From: an uncultured Chloroflexota bacterium
GTDB lineage: Bacteria; Chloroflexota; Anaerolineae; Aggregatilineales; Phototrophicaceae
Direction: 5' to 3'
Assembly: GCA_937988705.1 (NCBI GenBank)
Contig: CALKIA010000585.1
Span: forward strand, 1 to 24,794
Length of the DNA stretch: 24,794 nt
The translations under genes and the position numbers were made by a program. Each line of letters starts with the position of its first letter. Position 1 is the stretch's first letter. Positions 1-8,107 of the stretch are shown here, in pieces. The notes beneath the pieces were generated by a model that did no database searches, was not told where the DNA came from, and was given only the letters and a program-made list of their open reading frames with translations.

Positions 1-273
1 GAGCGGCACACTGTCCACGATCTTGTCGATCTGAGGGGAGCGCTGTTTGAGGAGTGAGATGCCGATATCCATCCCCACCAGCGTGATCACGATGAGGAGG
101 GCGCTGGTCAGCGAGAAATCCTCGCCGAGCAGCCCCTGCTGCACCGCCTCCCCAATGATGAGCAAGAGCACAAAGTCGAACGACGTGATTTGCGCCAGCG
201 ACCGCTTACCGCTCAACCGAAAGACGACGAGCAGCAGCACGTAGACCACTGCCGCGCGGAGGATCGTTTCCAT
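1..273 (-). CDS. DUF421 (YetF-like) membrane protein, 3' part outside the window
   Basis: Only the first 91 residues are in the window; the reading frame runs off base 1 without a stop. The fragment begins with a hydrophobic segment (about residues 6-18), followed by the family-typical stretch RLSGKRSLAQITSFDFVLLL, a second membrane segment, and a third at about residues 57-68. An R-x-S/G-GK-R motif followed by FDF is characteristic of the DUF421/YetF family of small inner-membrane proteins with a C-terminal soluble domain, which here lies beyond the edge. The biochemical role of the family is poorly known. The start is ATG at 273, preceded by AGGGA at a proper distance. It follows the hypothetical gene 286-831 by only 12 bp, so the two are probably one transcription unit. 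Confidence 0.8.
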   Translation of the reverse strand, partial: METILRAAVVYVLLLVVFRLSGKRSLAQITSFDFVLLLIIGEAVQQGLLGEDFSLTSALLIVITLVGMDIGISLLKQRSPQIDKIVDSVPL

Positions 274-285
274 GCTCGGATCCCT

Positions 286-831
286 TTACGGATAGATAAA
301 CTGTTGAAATGCGTAGGTCACGCCGCCGTCCACGCCGATCTGACCGCTCACTAGACCGACGCGCTGCGGCTTGTAATAGATCACCACCGCGCCGAACGGT
401 TCCGCCTCGGCCAGTTCAAAAACTAAGGTCGTGCGCTCATCTCCGGCGATCATCTGGACGGGTTCAGGGACAATCGCTTCGATCAGCAGGTGTTCCAGAT
501 AGCTGTTGGCAATCCACAAGCGGCCTGCGCCGCTCACTTCCAATCGCAGATGGGTTTGATCTAGTACGCGGTCAAATTGATGATACTCGACCCGCAGCGC
601 ATCGCCTGAGTCACCTAACACGGCTTGGTTGAGCACCCCCTCGCCACCAAACAGGCCAAGCAGAGCGGCGATCACGATCAACAGCATTGCCAGCCACGCC
701 CCACGCTGTACGCGCCAGGATCGGCGCTGAAAGTCGAGGTCTTGCCCAATTTCCAGATCGCCTACGCGCCCAGGTTCGACTGGCTGCTGCTGGTCCATGC
801 TAACGCTTTCGCTCATACCGAGCATATTCAT
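286..831 (-). CDS. membrane-anchored hypothetical protein upstream of the DUF421 gene
   Basis: I do not recognise a family. The protein has a short, charged, Q/E/D-rich cytoplasmic N-terminus, one clear membrane segment (WLAMLLIVIAALLGLFGG), and a C-terminal part of about 120 residues that looks like a small extracytoplasmic beta-rich domain with alternating hydrophobics. That gives a type II single-pass topology. The frame is open back to a GTG at 867, but that codon lies inside a promoter-like TTGTGC / TATAAT pair, so it cannot be the start of a transcript made from that promoter. ATG codons at 831, 825, 816 and 798 are all possible, and none has a strong ribosome binding site. I chose 831. 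The close 12-bp spacing to the DUF421 gene suggests co-expression and perhaps a shared membrane function. Confidence 0.7.
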   Translation of the reverse strand: MNMLGMSESVSMDQQQPVEPGRVGDLEIGQDLDFQRRSWRVQRGAWLAMLLIVIAALLGLFGGEGVLNQAVLGDSGDALRVEYHQFDRVLDQTHLRLEVSGAGRLWIANSYLEHLLIEAIVPEPVQMIAGDERTTLVFELAEAEPFGAVVIYYKPQRVGLVSGQIGVDGGVTYAFQQFIYP

Positions 832-841
832 TACATTTGTA

Positions 842-869
842 ATTATATATGATTCACTGAGCAGCACAA
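842..869 (-). promoter_or_regulatory. sigma70-like promoter for the hypothetical/DUF421 pair
   Basis: On the minus strand TTGTGC (869-864) and a perfect TATAAT (847-842) are separated by 16 bp. The predicted transcript would start near 835, only a few bases before the ATG at 831, so translation could be almost leaderless. Prediction is from consensus matching only. Confidence 0.5.
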
Positions 870-914
870 GTCCACTGATGACCAGTACGCGCGGGCTATC
901 CGCCCTTAGGCTGA

Positions 915-943
915 TGTACAGAATCGGCAGAACTGACTATAAT
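915..943 (+). promoter_or_regulatory. sigma70-like promoter for the SnoaL-like gene
   Basis: A perfect TATAAT lies at 938-943. TGTACA at 915-920 (four of six positions match the -35 consensus) is 17 bp upstream. The pair is divergent from the promoter at 842-869, and both serve genes pointing away from this 150-bp region. Confidence 0.5.
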
Positions 944-990
944 GCAACCTGATAATCACGCAGTTCAGAGGACGAAGGAGAGTGACCCCT

Positions 991-1359
991 ATGAGCCAAG
1001 CACCCGCCCAATTCAAAGCCTTCTACGAACGTCAGATTGACTTTCTCGCCGCCAAAGATGCGGTAGGCCTGATCGCAAACCAGTACACTGATGATGCCGA
1101 ACTGGTGAGCTTCACCAATCACATCAAGGGCGCGCCTGCGCTCGTCGAATACTTCACAGGCTATATCGCGAACCTCGGCTACATCAAGCTGATCTCAACC
1201 GACAAATACACTGAAGGTGACAGCAGCATTTTCTTCGAGGCCACGGTCGAAACGGCGGGCGGTATTGCGCGCGTATACGATGTTTTCGTCCTACGGGATG
1301 GCAAGATCGCGCATCATTTCACCGGACTGCTCAGTTTTACGCCGCACGCCCAGAAGTAG
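991..1359 (+). CDS. SnoaL-like / NTF2-superfamily small protein
   Basis: This 122-residue protein has the length and pattern of the SnoaL-like (NTF2 fold) superfamily: an N-terminal helix with FYERQIDFLAAKD, a central segment with Y-x-DDAELVSF, the G-A-P-ALVEYF helix typical of these cone-shaped proteins, and a C-terminal sheet ending in YDVFVLRDGKIAHHFTGL. Family members include isomerases, hydratases and many proteins of unknown function, so the substrate cannot be named. ATG at 991 is preferred to the in-frame GTG at 982, because the ribosome binding site GGAG at 977-980 is 10 bases from 991 and only one base from 982. The gene is monocistronic: it has its own promoter upstream and a strong terminator 38 bp downstream. 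Confidence 0.8.
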   Translation: MSQAPAQFKAFYERQIDFLAAKDAVGLIANQYTDDAELVSFTNHIKGAPALVEYFTGYIANLGYIKLISTDKYTEGDSSIFFEATVETAGGIARVYDVFVLRDGKIAHHFTGLLSFTPHAQK

Positions 1360-1397
1360 GCCGTTCCTGAGGAACGAACAACCAGTACGATCTGCCG

Positions 1398-1434
1398 AAG
1401 CCAATGGTCGCCGCTCTTGACCATTGGCTTTTTT
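1398..1434 (+). terminator. Rho-independent terminator of the SnoaL-like gene
   Basis: A perfect 12-bp stem (AAGCCAATGGTC paired with GACCATTGGCTT) encloses a 9-base loop and runs directly into a T tract. A smaller hairpin, GTTCC-TGA-GGAAC, lies just upstream at 1363-1375. Confidence 0.9.
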
Positions 1435-1707
1435 GTGCGTCAATCAAGGGGTCGGAGGGTGGAGGGCAAACGCGTCAAAATCTTCGCTAAGGTCCGGGTG
1501 ATCGAAGGGACGCGCTTCTGCACATTCAAGATGCCGGACACCCAGACGACTGTCCCTAAAACGCCGTTTTAAGGTTTCATGACCCGATAAGGGATTTGAT
1601 GCGTTTGCCCGATCGCGCTGTGTTTGAGGAGAATTCATTCAGTAAAACTTGCGGCCCGGGGTAGAATAGAGTGAGTGGTTAGATTCAGGCGAAATGATCG
1701 GCCTATC

Positions 1708-2976
1708 ATGTGCCATAGCTGCGATGAACTGCGGGAACTCCTCCAGCATACCGAAGCCGACTTAGCGGCGGAACGCATGCGAACCACGGCGCTTGAACAG
1801 CGCGTGCACGAACTCGAAGCCCAAGTCAACACCTACAGCGACCTGGCGGCTCTGGCCGAAGAACGCAACCTCCTGCGCACCCTCATCGACAGTATGCCCG
1901 ATTACATTTTTGTCAAAGACAACAAGCATCGCTATCTGCTCAACAATCTCGCCCACACGCGGGCCTTCGCGCAGCGGAGTCCCGAAGCGCTGGTCGGACA
2001 TACAGCCTCAGATTTTACCACGCCGGAAGCCGTCGAACTCTTCCACGACGATGACAATCAGGTGCTGACAACCGGGGAGCCGCTGATTGACCAGGTCGAA
2101 ACGTTCGTCGGCGATGATGGTCAGCCCTTATGGCATTCCATCACCAAAGTGCCGCTGCACAATCTGAAGGGCGAAATCATCGGGGTGGTAGGCATCTCGC
2201 GGGATATCACCGAACGCAAGCGCGCCGAACAAACGCTGGAGCAGGTGCTCAAAAAAGAGCGCGAACTGGTCAATATGCAAGCGCGTTTCGTCTCCATGGC
2301 GTCGCATGAATTCCGCACGCCGCTCGCCACCATCCTCAGCGCCACTGAGATGCTGCTGCGTTACCGCGCCCGCATGACGCCGGAACAACTCGACAACCGG
2401 CTGACCGAAATCGCCACGCAAATCATGTTTCTGCGCGATATTGTCGAGAACTTCCTGCACATGTCTCGCGCTCAGACGGGCAACATAGCACTGACCCGCC
2501 AAGCCACTGACCTCACCACGGTGTGCCTAGAGATCATTGATGAATTCCGCAACCGGCCAGATGTGCACCACAAGCTGGTGCTGCACAGCACCGAACCGCC
2601 GCCCGCCCTGCTCGACAAACAGCGGATCCGGCAGGTAATCCTCAATCTGGTCGCTAATGCGATCAAGTATTCCCCGGACGACACAACGATCGCGCTCCAA
2701 CTAACGCATACGCCCGCTGACTTGACCTTCAGCGTCACCGATCAGGGCATTGGCATCCCCGAAGCCGATCAAGCGCATCTGTTCGAGATGTTCTACCGCG
2801 CCTCGAATGCCAGTCACATCAGCGGCACCGGTTTAGGACTGGCGATCACAAAAGAGGTGATCGAACTGCATCAGGGAACCATCACCTGCAGCAGCACACA
2901 CAACCGTGGAACAACCTTCACCGTCAGACTCCCGTACCAGATGCCAACACCGGAAACGGTAACCAATAGCGCATAG
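1708..2976 (+). CDS. soluble PAS-domain sensor histidine kinase
   Basis: The protein starts with a predicted coiled coil (about residues 5-50), followed by one PAS domain (about 55-170, ending in the usual SRDITERKRAEQ linker). A HisKA dimerisation domain has the phospho-acceptor His200 in the H-box ASHEFRTPL. The HATPase domain shows the N-box Asn317 in NLVANAIKYS, the G1 box DQGIGIP around Asp345 and the G2 box GTGLGL near 373, so all kinase boxes look intact. No membrane segment is present, so it should sense a cytoplasmic signal or a partner protein. No response regulator or receiver domain is encoded in the window. ATG 1708 was chosen; an in-frame GTG at 1675 is also possible, placed just after a TAGAAT at 1662-1667, and neither has a good ribosome binding site. 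The signal and the target genes are unknown. Confidence 0.92.
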   Translation: MCHSCDELRELLQHTEADLAAERMRTTALEQRVHELEAQVNTYSDLAALAEERNLLRTLIDSMPDYIFVKDNKHRYLLNNLAHTRAFAQRSPEALVGHTASDFTTPEAVELFHDDDNQVLTTGEPLIDQVETFVGDDGQPLWHSITKVPLHNLKGEIIGVVGISRDITERKRAEQTLEQVLKKERELVNMQARFVSMASHEFRTPLATILSATEMLLRYRARMTPEQLDNRLTEIATQIMFLRDIVENFLHMSRAQTGNIALTRQATDLTTVCLEIIDEFRNRPDVHHKLVLHSTEPPPALLDKQRIRQVILNLVANAIKYSPDDTTIALQLTHTPADLTFSVTDQGIGIPEADQAHLFEMFYRASNASHISGTGLGLAITKEVIELHQGTITCSSTHNRGTTFTVRLPYQMPTPETVTNSA

Positions 2977-2999
2977 CAGTCCATTCAAGGACGAAAATA

Positions 3000-3087
3000 T
3001 TGTGAATCAATTCCCAAACTTGACACCGTTCGCTTGGCGCGTTATTTTTGAACACCGAAAGTAAACGAAACTAAAATGAAGTTCATT
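3000..3087 (+). promoter_or_regulatory. candidate promoter with two dyads upstream of the ABC importer operon
   Basis: A perfect TTGACA at 3020-3025 is followed 17 bp later by TATTTT (3043-3048). Directly upstream of the -35 is an imperfect palindrome, TTGTGAAT-CA-ATTCCCAA (3000-3017, 7 of 8 arm positions). Between the promoter and the ATP-binding gene is a perfect AATGAA-G-TTCATT (3075-3087). Either dyad could be bound by a regulator; neither matches the TTGAACCGGTTCAA operator found near the LacI gene. Confidence 0.4.
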
Positions 3088-3104
3088 GAAAACGAGCGTC
3101 GTTA

Positions 3105-4616
3105 ATGTCCGATACACCAATTCTCGAACTGACCGGGATTACTAAACAATTTCCCGGTGTCAAAGCCTTAAGTGACGTACACTTTGATGTCCGTCCCGGT
3201 GAAGTTCATGCCCTGTTAGGCGAAAATGGCGCGGGCAAATCCACGCTCATCAAAGTCCTCAGTGGCGTGCACAAACCCGACACCGGCACGATCCTGCTGG
3301 ATGGCAAAGCTGTCAGCTTCAACAATCCCCGCGAAGCGCAGGATGCTGGGATTGCCACCATCTATCAGGAACTCAGCCTCTACCCGGAATTGACCGTCGC
3401 CGAAAACATCTTCATGGGGCACGCGCCGCGCAACCGCTTCGGGGCAGTGGACTGGAACGCGATGATGACGCGCGCGGAAGAGACCCTCGCCTCGCTGAAC
3501 ATCTATGACATGGATGTGCGCCGCAAAGTCGGGTCGCTGAACGTGGGTAATCGTCAGCGCGTGGAGATCGCCAAAGCCCTTTCGATTAACGCGCGCGTCT
3601 TGATCATGGACGAGCCAACCGCCGCGCTCACCGAGTCCGATGTCAGCCGTCTGTTCGATATCGTGCGCCTGTTGTGTGAACGCAATGTCGCCATCATCTA
3701 CATCAGCCACCGCTTGCAGGAAGTGTTTGAACTCGCGGATCGGGTGACAGTATTACGCGACGGGCATTTCATCGACACGCAGCAGGTCAAAGACACGACT
3801 GAGTCTGCACTGATTTCGCGCATGGTCGGTCGAACGATTGATAACCTTTTCCCCAAACTGGAATCCAAGGTCGGTGAACCCGTGCTGCAAGTACGCGACC
3901 TCATGCGTGAGCCGTTCACCCGCGGCGTCAGCTTCGACCTGCACGCGGGCGAAATCGTCGGCTTAGCGGGATTGGTCGGCAGCGGGCGCAGCGAACTGGC
4001 GCAGTGTCTGTTTGGAATGCTGCCCGCTCAGAGCGGTGAAATCCGCGTGTTTGGCAAGAAGGTGAGCATCCGCAACCCCGCTCACGCCATCAAGCTGGGC
4101 ATCGCCTATGTGCCCGAAGATCGCGGCACGCAGGGTCTGGTGCGCGCCATGAGCATCCGCGAAAACACGTCGATGGCAATTCTCAAGCTGATGTCCACTG
4201 GCGGCTTCATCAAGTTCGGGGCAGAGAAGAAACTCGCGCAGAAGTCGATCGATATGCTTAACATCCGCGCGTACAGCCCGGATCAGATTGTGGGTAAGCT
4301 GAGCGGCGGCAACCAGCAAAAAGTTGTCGTCAGTAAATGGCTCGCCAGTCAGCCGAAGATTCTTATCGTCGACGAACCAACACGCGGTGTGGATGTTGGA
4401 GCGAAAGCTGAAATCCACCGTTTGATGAGCGAACTCGCCGCCAAACAGGGGATCGCCATTCTGATGATCAGCAGCGAGCTGCCCGAAATTCTCGGCATGA
4501 GCGACCGCGTCATGGTCATGCGCGAAGGCCGGATTATTGCAGAATATCCCCGCGCCGAAGTAACCCAGGAACGCATCGCTGGGGCGATGATGGCCGCCAA
4601 AGTTGATGTGAACTAA
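3105..4616 (+). CDS. sugar ABC importer, double ATP-binding protein (RbsA/MglA/RhaT type)
   Basis: At 503 residues this has the length and the tandem layout of carbohydrate-importer ATPases of the CUT2 class. The first half has Walker A GENGAGKST (39-47), a signature region LNVGNRQ at 145 that departs from LSGGQ as is usual in this half, and Walker B ending in Asp169-Glu170. In the second half the Walker A is degenerate (GLVGSGRSEL, lacking the GKS/T), the signature is a full LSGGNQQK (399-406), and Walker B ends in Asp423-Glu424. This asymmetry is typical of the family. It couples ATP hydrolysis to import through the two permeases encoded next. It is the first gene of a four-gene operon, 18 bp before the next one. 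The substrate cannot be read from the ATPase; gene order suggests a rhamnose- or AI-2-like ligand. Confidence 0.95.
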   Translation: MSDTPILELTGITKQFPGVKALSDVHFDVRPGEVHALLGENGAGKSTLIKVLSGVHKPDTGTILLDGKAVSFNNPREAQDAGIATIYQELSLYPELTVAENIFMGHAPRNRFGAVDWNAMMTRAEETLASLNIYDMDVRRKVGSLNVGNRQRVEIAKALSINARVLIMDEPTAALTESDVSRLFDIVRLLCERNVAIIYISHRLQEVFELADRVTVLRDGHFIDTQQVKDTTESALISRMVGRTIDNLFPKLESKVGEPVLQVRDLMREPFTRGVSFDLHAGEIVGLAGLVGSGRSELAQCLFGMLPAQSGEIRVFGKKVSIRNPAHAIKLGIAYVPEDRGTQGLVRAMSIRENTSMAILKLMSTGGFIKFGAEKKLAQKSIDMLNIRAYSPDQIVGKLSGGNQQKVVVSKWLASQPKILIVDEPTRGVDVGAKAEIHRLMSELAAKQGIAILMISSELPEILGMSDRVMVMREGRIIAEYPRAEVTQERIAGAMMAAKVDVN

Positions 4617-4634
4617 TCAGATTAGGATTAAAGT

Positions 4635-5645
4635 ATGGCTTCTTTGTCGGGAACCGCATCGGTGACTAAAACCGCAAACCGGCGTGTGCGCGCCACGAGC
4701 TGGGTTACTCAAGAGAGTGTACTGGCGATATCGATCATCGTCCTGGGCCTTGTTGTCAGCCTGATTAACCCGAATTTCGTGTCAGCTACGAATATCAGCA
4801 ATATCCTTAACAACAGCAGCTACATCGCGATTGCCGCAATCGGTATGTCGATGGTGATCATCAGCGGCAACATCGATATCTCGGTCGGCGCGTTGATTGG
4901 TCTGCTGGCGACGATTGGCGGTCGGTTAGCCGTCGGCGCGGCCGATGGTGGTTACTGGATCGGTTGGGCGTACATCATCCCGCTGTGCGTGGGCGTCTTA
5001 ATCGAAGGCGTAATCGGTTTCATCGTCGCTTATCTCCGCGTTCCAGCCATCGTCGTCTCGCTCGGTATGACGAGCATTTTACGCGGCGGCTTGATCTTAT
5101 GGACGGGCGGCGAGTGGATTTACGACCTCCCGCGCGACTTCATGTTGGCGCAGCAGCAGGTGTTGGGCGTCCCCGTCCCCGTGATCTTTATGGTCATCCT
5201 GACGATCATCGCCGGGTTATGGCTGCGCTACTCCCCTGCTGGCCGCTCCATTTACGCAGTCGGGGGCAACAAGGAAGCGGCGCGTTTGAGCGGTATCAGC
5301 GAGAAGCGCGTGCTCATGCAGGTGTTCATGCTCAATGGCCTGATGGTCGGCTTCGCGGCGATGATGTTTGCCACCCAGTTCAGCGCCATTCAGTCGACTG
5401 TGCCCTCCGGCTTGGAACTGCTCATCATCACAGCCGCGGTTGTCGGTGGCGTGAGCATCCTCGGCGGCACGGGCACGGTGATCGGCAGCACGTTTGGCGC
5501 GCTCTTAATCCATGTCATCCCCAACGCGATGATCTTCGCCAATATCAGTCAGTACTGGCAGCAAGCTGTACAGGGTGTGCTCATCCTGTTCACCGTGCTG
5601 GTCGATCTCTACCGTCGTCGCCGTCAGAGCTATGGCCGGAAATAG
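4635..5645 (+). CDS. ABC sugar importer permease 1 (RbsC/RhaP family)
   Basis: This is a polytopic membrane protein of 336 residues with many hydrophobic segments (the family usually has eight to ten). It has the CUT2 permease hallmark MVIISGNIDISVGALIG in the first third, and a late glycine-rich stretch, AAVVGGVSILGGTGTVIGS, which belongs to the domain that contacts the ATPase. A positively charged tail (YRRRRQS) ends the protein, on the cytoplasmic side as expected. The ATG at 4635 has AGGA about seven bases upstream. It lies 18 bp after the ATPase gene and 9 bp before a second, clearly different permease, which implies a heterodimeric channel as in the Lsr and Rha importers rather than the homodimer of the ribose system. 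Confidence 0.93.
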   Translation: MASLSGTASVTKTANRRVRATSWVTQESVLAISIIVLGLVVSLINPNFVSATNISNILNNSSYIAIAAIGMSMVIISGNIDISVGALIGLLATIGGRLAVGAADGGYWIGWAYIIPLCVGVLIEGVIGFIVAYLRVPAIVVSLGMTSILRGGLILWTGGEWIYDLPRDFMLAQQQVLGVPVPVIFMVILTIIAGLWLRYSPAGRSIYAVGGNKEAARLSGISEKRVLMQVFMLNGLMVGFAAMMFATQFSAIQSTVPSGLELLIITAAVVGGVSILGGTGTVIGSTFGALLIHVIPNAMIFANISQYWQQAVQGVLILFTVLVDLYRRRRQSYGRK

Positions 5646-5654
5646 GGGGACAAC

Positions 5655-6659
5655 ATGACTGCGATTGACCCGATCGTTCAACACCATGAGCGCCGCAACG
5701 CGATCATCACCCGCCTGCTCGCGCAAGAAACCATTCTGCTCGTCCTCACCGTCATTGCAGTGCTGGTGCTGGCGAGTGCCAACGAACGCTTTTTAACCGC
5801 GCGCAATCTGAGCCGCGAAATCTCCCTGATCTTCGAAGTGGCACTGATCGCGCTGCCAATGACGCTCATCATCATCACGGGCGGCATCGACCTGAGCGTC
5901 GGCAGCATCTTCGGCTTGAGCGCGATTGTGCTCGGCTTCCTCTGGCAAGACTCGGGCTGGCCGCTCGAAGTCGCCATCGCCGCCGCGCTGGTGTGCGGCA
6001 TCATCGGCGGTGCCATCAACGGCTTTTTCATCGTGCGCGTTGGCGTCCCGCCGCTGATTACCACCCTCGCGACGCTGGCACTGTATCGCGGCGTCGCATT
6101 GGGCATCAGCGAAGCGCGGTCGGCGCGCGGCTTCCCCGATTGGTTCTTGGGAATTGGGCGCGGCGAATTCTTAGGGGCACCGTGGCAGATCTGGATTTTG
6201 CTCATCGGCATCGTAATCACATGGCTGCTGCTCTCGCGCACCATCTTCGGACGCTCCCTCTACGCGATGGGTAACAACGAGCTGGCGGCACGCTTCGCGG
6301 GCATCCCCGTCAACCGCAACAAATGGCTGATTTACGTGTTCAGCGGGTTTGCGGCAGCACTGGCGGCTGTAGTGTTTGTCAGCCGCGTGACCACCACGCG
6401 CAGTGACATGGGATCGGGCATGGAGTTGGATGCAATCGCGGCAGTCGTATTGGGCGGCACAAGTATTTTCGGTGGTTCCGGCGGGATCGGCGGCACACTT
6501 CTCGGTCTGATCCTCATTCAAGTATTGAAGAACGGTTTGCTGCTGGCGGGCGTCCGGGGGGATGCAACCTCCATTCTAATTGGTATCGTGCTGATTGCAG
6601 CCATTCTGCTGAACAACTTTTTCCAGTGGTTACAGGTGAGACTAACGGCGAACAAATAA
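5655..6659 (+). CDS. ABC sugar importer permease 2 (RhaQ/LsrD-like)
   Basis: This second CUT2-class permease (334 residues) carries the same hallmark as its neighbour, LIIITGGIDLSVGSIFGLS, and the glycine-rich AAVVLGGTSIFGGSGGIGGT toward the C-terminus. It is not a recent duplicate, since the two sequences differ widely outside these motifs. A long N-terminal cytoplasmic region (about 25 residues) precedes the first membrane segment. From memory, the run from SDMGSGMELDAI through VLLNNFFQW resembles the RhaQ and LsrD group, which supports a deoxysugar or AI-2-like substrate, but this is a family-level inference. The start at 5655 has a GGGGGA ribosome binding site. The gap to the binding-protein gene is 127 bp and may allow separate, stronger expression of that gene. 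Confidence 0.93.
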   Translation: MTAIDPIVQHHERRNAIITRLLAQETILLVLTVIAVLVLASANERFLTARNLSREISLIFEVALIALPMTLIIITGGIDLSVGSIFGLSAIVLGFLWQDSGWPLEVAIAAALVCGIIGGAINGFFIVRVGVPPLITTLATLALYRGVALGISEARSARGFPDWFLGIGRGEFLGAPWQIWILLIGIVITWLLLSRTIFGRSLYAMGNNELAARFAGIPVNRNKWLIYVFSGFAAALAAVVFVSRVTTTRSDMGSGMELDAIAAVVLGGTSIFGGSGGIGGTLLGLILIQVLKNGLLLAGVRGDATSILIGIVLIAAILLNNFFQWLQVRLTANK

Positions 6660-6786
6660 CGCCGAGTCGCTTAACGAAAAACAATTCCCGAAAGGGGGTG
6701 ATGCGGAGATACAACGGGTAGTAACGACGTATCAAATTGGCATCGCAGCAAGTTAGTGATTTAGTCTAATAAGGAGAACACAGGAC

Positions 6787-7980
6787 ATGAAGAAGCTGTT
6801 TATTCTCGTACTGCTAGGCGTGATGATCCTCGCTCTGAGCGCGCCGACATTCGCCCAAGAAGAACCCTGGGTGGGCGCAGATGATGCCCCAACCCATCCG
6901 CTGGATTGCCCCGAAGGCGTGACCCCGGCGGCGATGGACATGACAGCGACCGAAGAAATGATGGACGCCCCGGTTTACAATGGTGGCATGGTTGAAGGCG
7001 CAGCGGACCTCGCTGGCCAGCCCATCACCCTGATCGATGTGCCGAAGCTCATCGGTATTGGTTACTTCAATGCGACCTCGCTCGGTATGCAGCAGGCCGC
7101 CGAAGAACTCGGTAACGTGACCGTCACGACCGACGGCCCGACCGAAGGCGACATCGTCCAGCAGATCGAATTCCTCGAACGCTATATCACGCAGGGCGTC
7201 GATGGCATCCTGTTTGCGGCCAATGACCCGGTGGCGATCAGCCCCACGCTGCGCGATGCGCTGGCTCAGGGCATCCACGTGGTTGGCTATGATGCAGGCA
7301 GTGACCCCGATGCGCGCGAATGGTTCGTCAATCAGGCCGAATTCAACGGCATCGCCAAGTCGATGGTCGACAGCATGGTCGCGGAAATCGGCGCTGAAGG
7401 CCGGTTCGCCATCGTGACCAGCAGCTTCACCGCCCCGAATCAGGCCCGGTGGATCGCCGAAATGCAGGCGTACATTGGACATTGCTACCCGACCCTGACC
7501 TGGTTGGAAACCGTTGAGTCGCAGGAAGATCAGCAGTTGGCCTTCCAGCAGACGCAGGCCCTCATCCAGAAGTATGGCGCGGAGCTCGATGGCGTGTTCG
7601 GTATGTCGTCGGTGGCTTTCCCCGGCGCAGCGGATGCGGTCCAGCAGTCCTCGCTCTGCTCGCCGGATGATGCAGCGGACGGCGTTGGCGCTCCGGATGC
7701 GGACAGCGCGGTCGCGATCGTCGGTCTGAGCACCCCGAACCAGATGAAGCCGTTTGTTGAAAATGGCTGCGTCGAATCGGTCGTGCTGTGGAACCCGATT
7801 GACCTCGGTTACGCGGCGACCTACGCGATGCGCGCGGTCGTTGACGGTGAACTGACCGCCGACAGCACCACCCTCGAAGCTGGCCGTCTGGGCACGCTGC
7901 AGGTCGTCAACGGCAGTGAAATTCTGCTCGGCCTGCCCTTCGTGTACACGCAGGACAACATCGGCGACTTCGACTTCTAA
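6787..7980 (+). CDS. sugar ABC importer substrate-binding protein, type-1 periplasmic fold (RhaS/LsrB-like)
   Basis: The 397-residue protein begins with a Sec signal peptide (MKKLFILVLLGVMILALSAP, probable cleavage after TFA before QEE) and lacks a lipobox cysteine. A linker of about 60 residues rich in Met, Asp and Pro separates the signal from the type-1 periplasmic binding fold, which is longer than usual. The fold shows IGIGYFNATSLGMQQAAEEL, the VDGILFAANDP segment after the first strand pairs, and GYDAGSD at the hinge. The C-terminus ends in LGLPFVYTQDNIGDFDF, a tail similar to that of the rhamnose and AI-2 binding proteins. AAGGAG at 6771-6776 precedes the ATG. It is the last gene of the importer operon and is followed by a strong terminator. 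The ligand remains unproven. Confidence 0.92.
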   Translation: MKKLFILVLLGVMILALSAPTFAQEEPWVGADDAPTHPLDCPEGVTPAAMDMTATEEMMDAPVYNGGMVEGAADLAGQPITLIDVPKLIGIGYFNATSLGMQQAAEELGNVTVTTDGPTEGDIVQQIEFLERYITQGVDGILFAANDPVAISPTLRDALAQGIHVVGYDAGSDPDAREWFVNQAEFNGIAKSMVDSMVAEIGAEGRFAIVTSSFTAPNQARWIAEMQAYIGHCYPTLTWLETVESQEDQQLAFQQTQALIQKYGAELDGVFGMSSVAFPGAADAVQQSSLCSPDDAADGVGAPDADSAVAIVGLSTPNQMKPFVENGCVESVVLWNPIDLGYAATYAMRAVVDGELTADSTTLEAGRLGTLQVVNGSEILLGLPFVYTQDNIGDFDF

Positions 7981-8004
7981 TTTAACAATCCTCCGTTAGG
8001 CGAC

Positions 8005-8040
8005 AAAACGCGGGGTGCAGCCATTGCACTCCGCGTTTTT
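8005..8040 (+). terminator. Rho-independent terminator of the CUT2-type importer operon
   Basis: AAAACGCGGGGTGCA pairs with TGCACTCCGCGTTTT over 15 positions (one G-T wobble) around a 5-base loop and ends in five Ts. It separates the importer operon from the LacI gene. Confidence 0.93.
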
Positions 8041-8060
8041 GATTCCTATTGGCCGACCTG

Positions 8061-8089
8061 TTGACAAAACCTTTCTTTCGTGTTTTACT
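8061..8089 (+). promoter_or_regulatory. promoter of the LacI-family regulator gene
   Basis: A perfect TTGACA at 8061-8066 is 17 bp from TTTACT at 8084-8089. The operator palindrome at 8094-8107 falls where transcription would begin, which is a classical arrangement for self-repression. Confidence 0.65.
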
Positions 8090-8093
8090 GTAA

Positions 8094-8107
8094 TTGAACC
8101 GGTTCAA
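8094..8107. promoter_or_regulatory. LacI-family operator, perfect palindrome
   Basis: TTGAACCGGTTCAA is a perfect 14-bp palindrome with the central CG typical of LacI/GalR operators. It sits five bases after the -10 element of the regulator's own promoter. A near copy (12 of 14 bases identical) is at 9191-9204. Confidence 0.85.

Noticed and set aside
1444..1638. 64-residue open frame on the minus strand in the gap before the histidine kinase
   Set aside because: No ribosome binding site, no recognisable domain, Arg/Pro-rich composition of a chance frame, and its end lies next to the terminator of the SnoaL-like gene.
3216..3710. 164-residue frame antisense to the importer ATPase
   Set aside because: It lies wholly inside a gene with intact Walker and signature motifs and has shadow-like His/Asp/Val-rich composition.
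4964..5668. 234-residue frame overlapping permease 1 in another frame
   Set aside because: Very Arg/His-rich and without membrane segments; a shadow of the permease gene.
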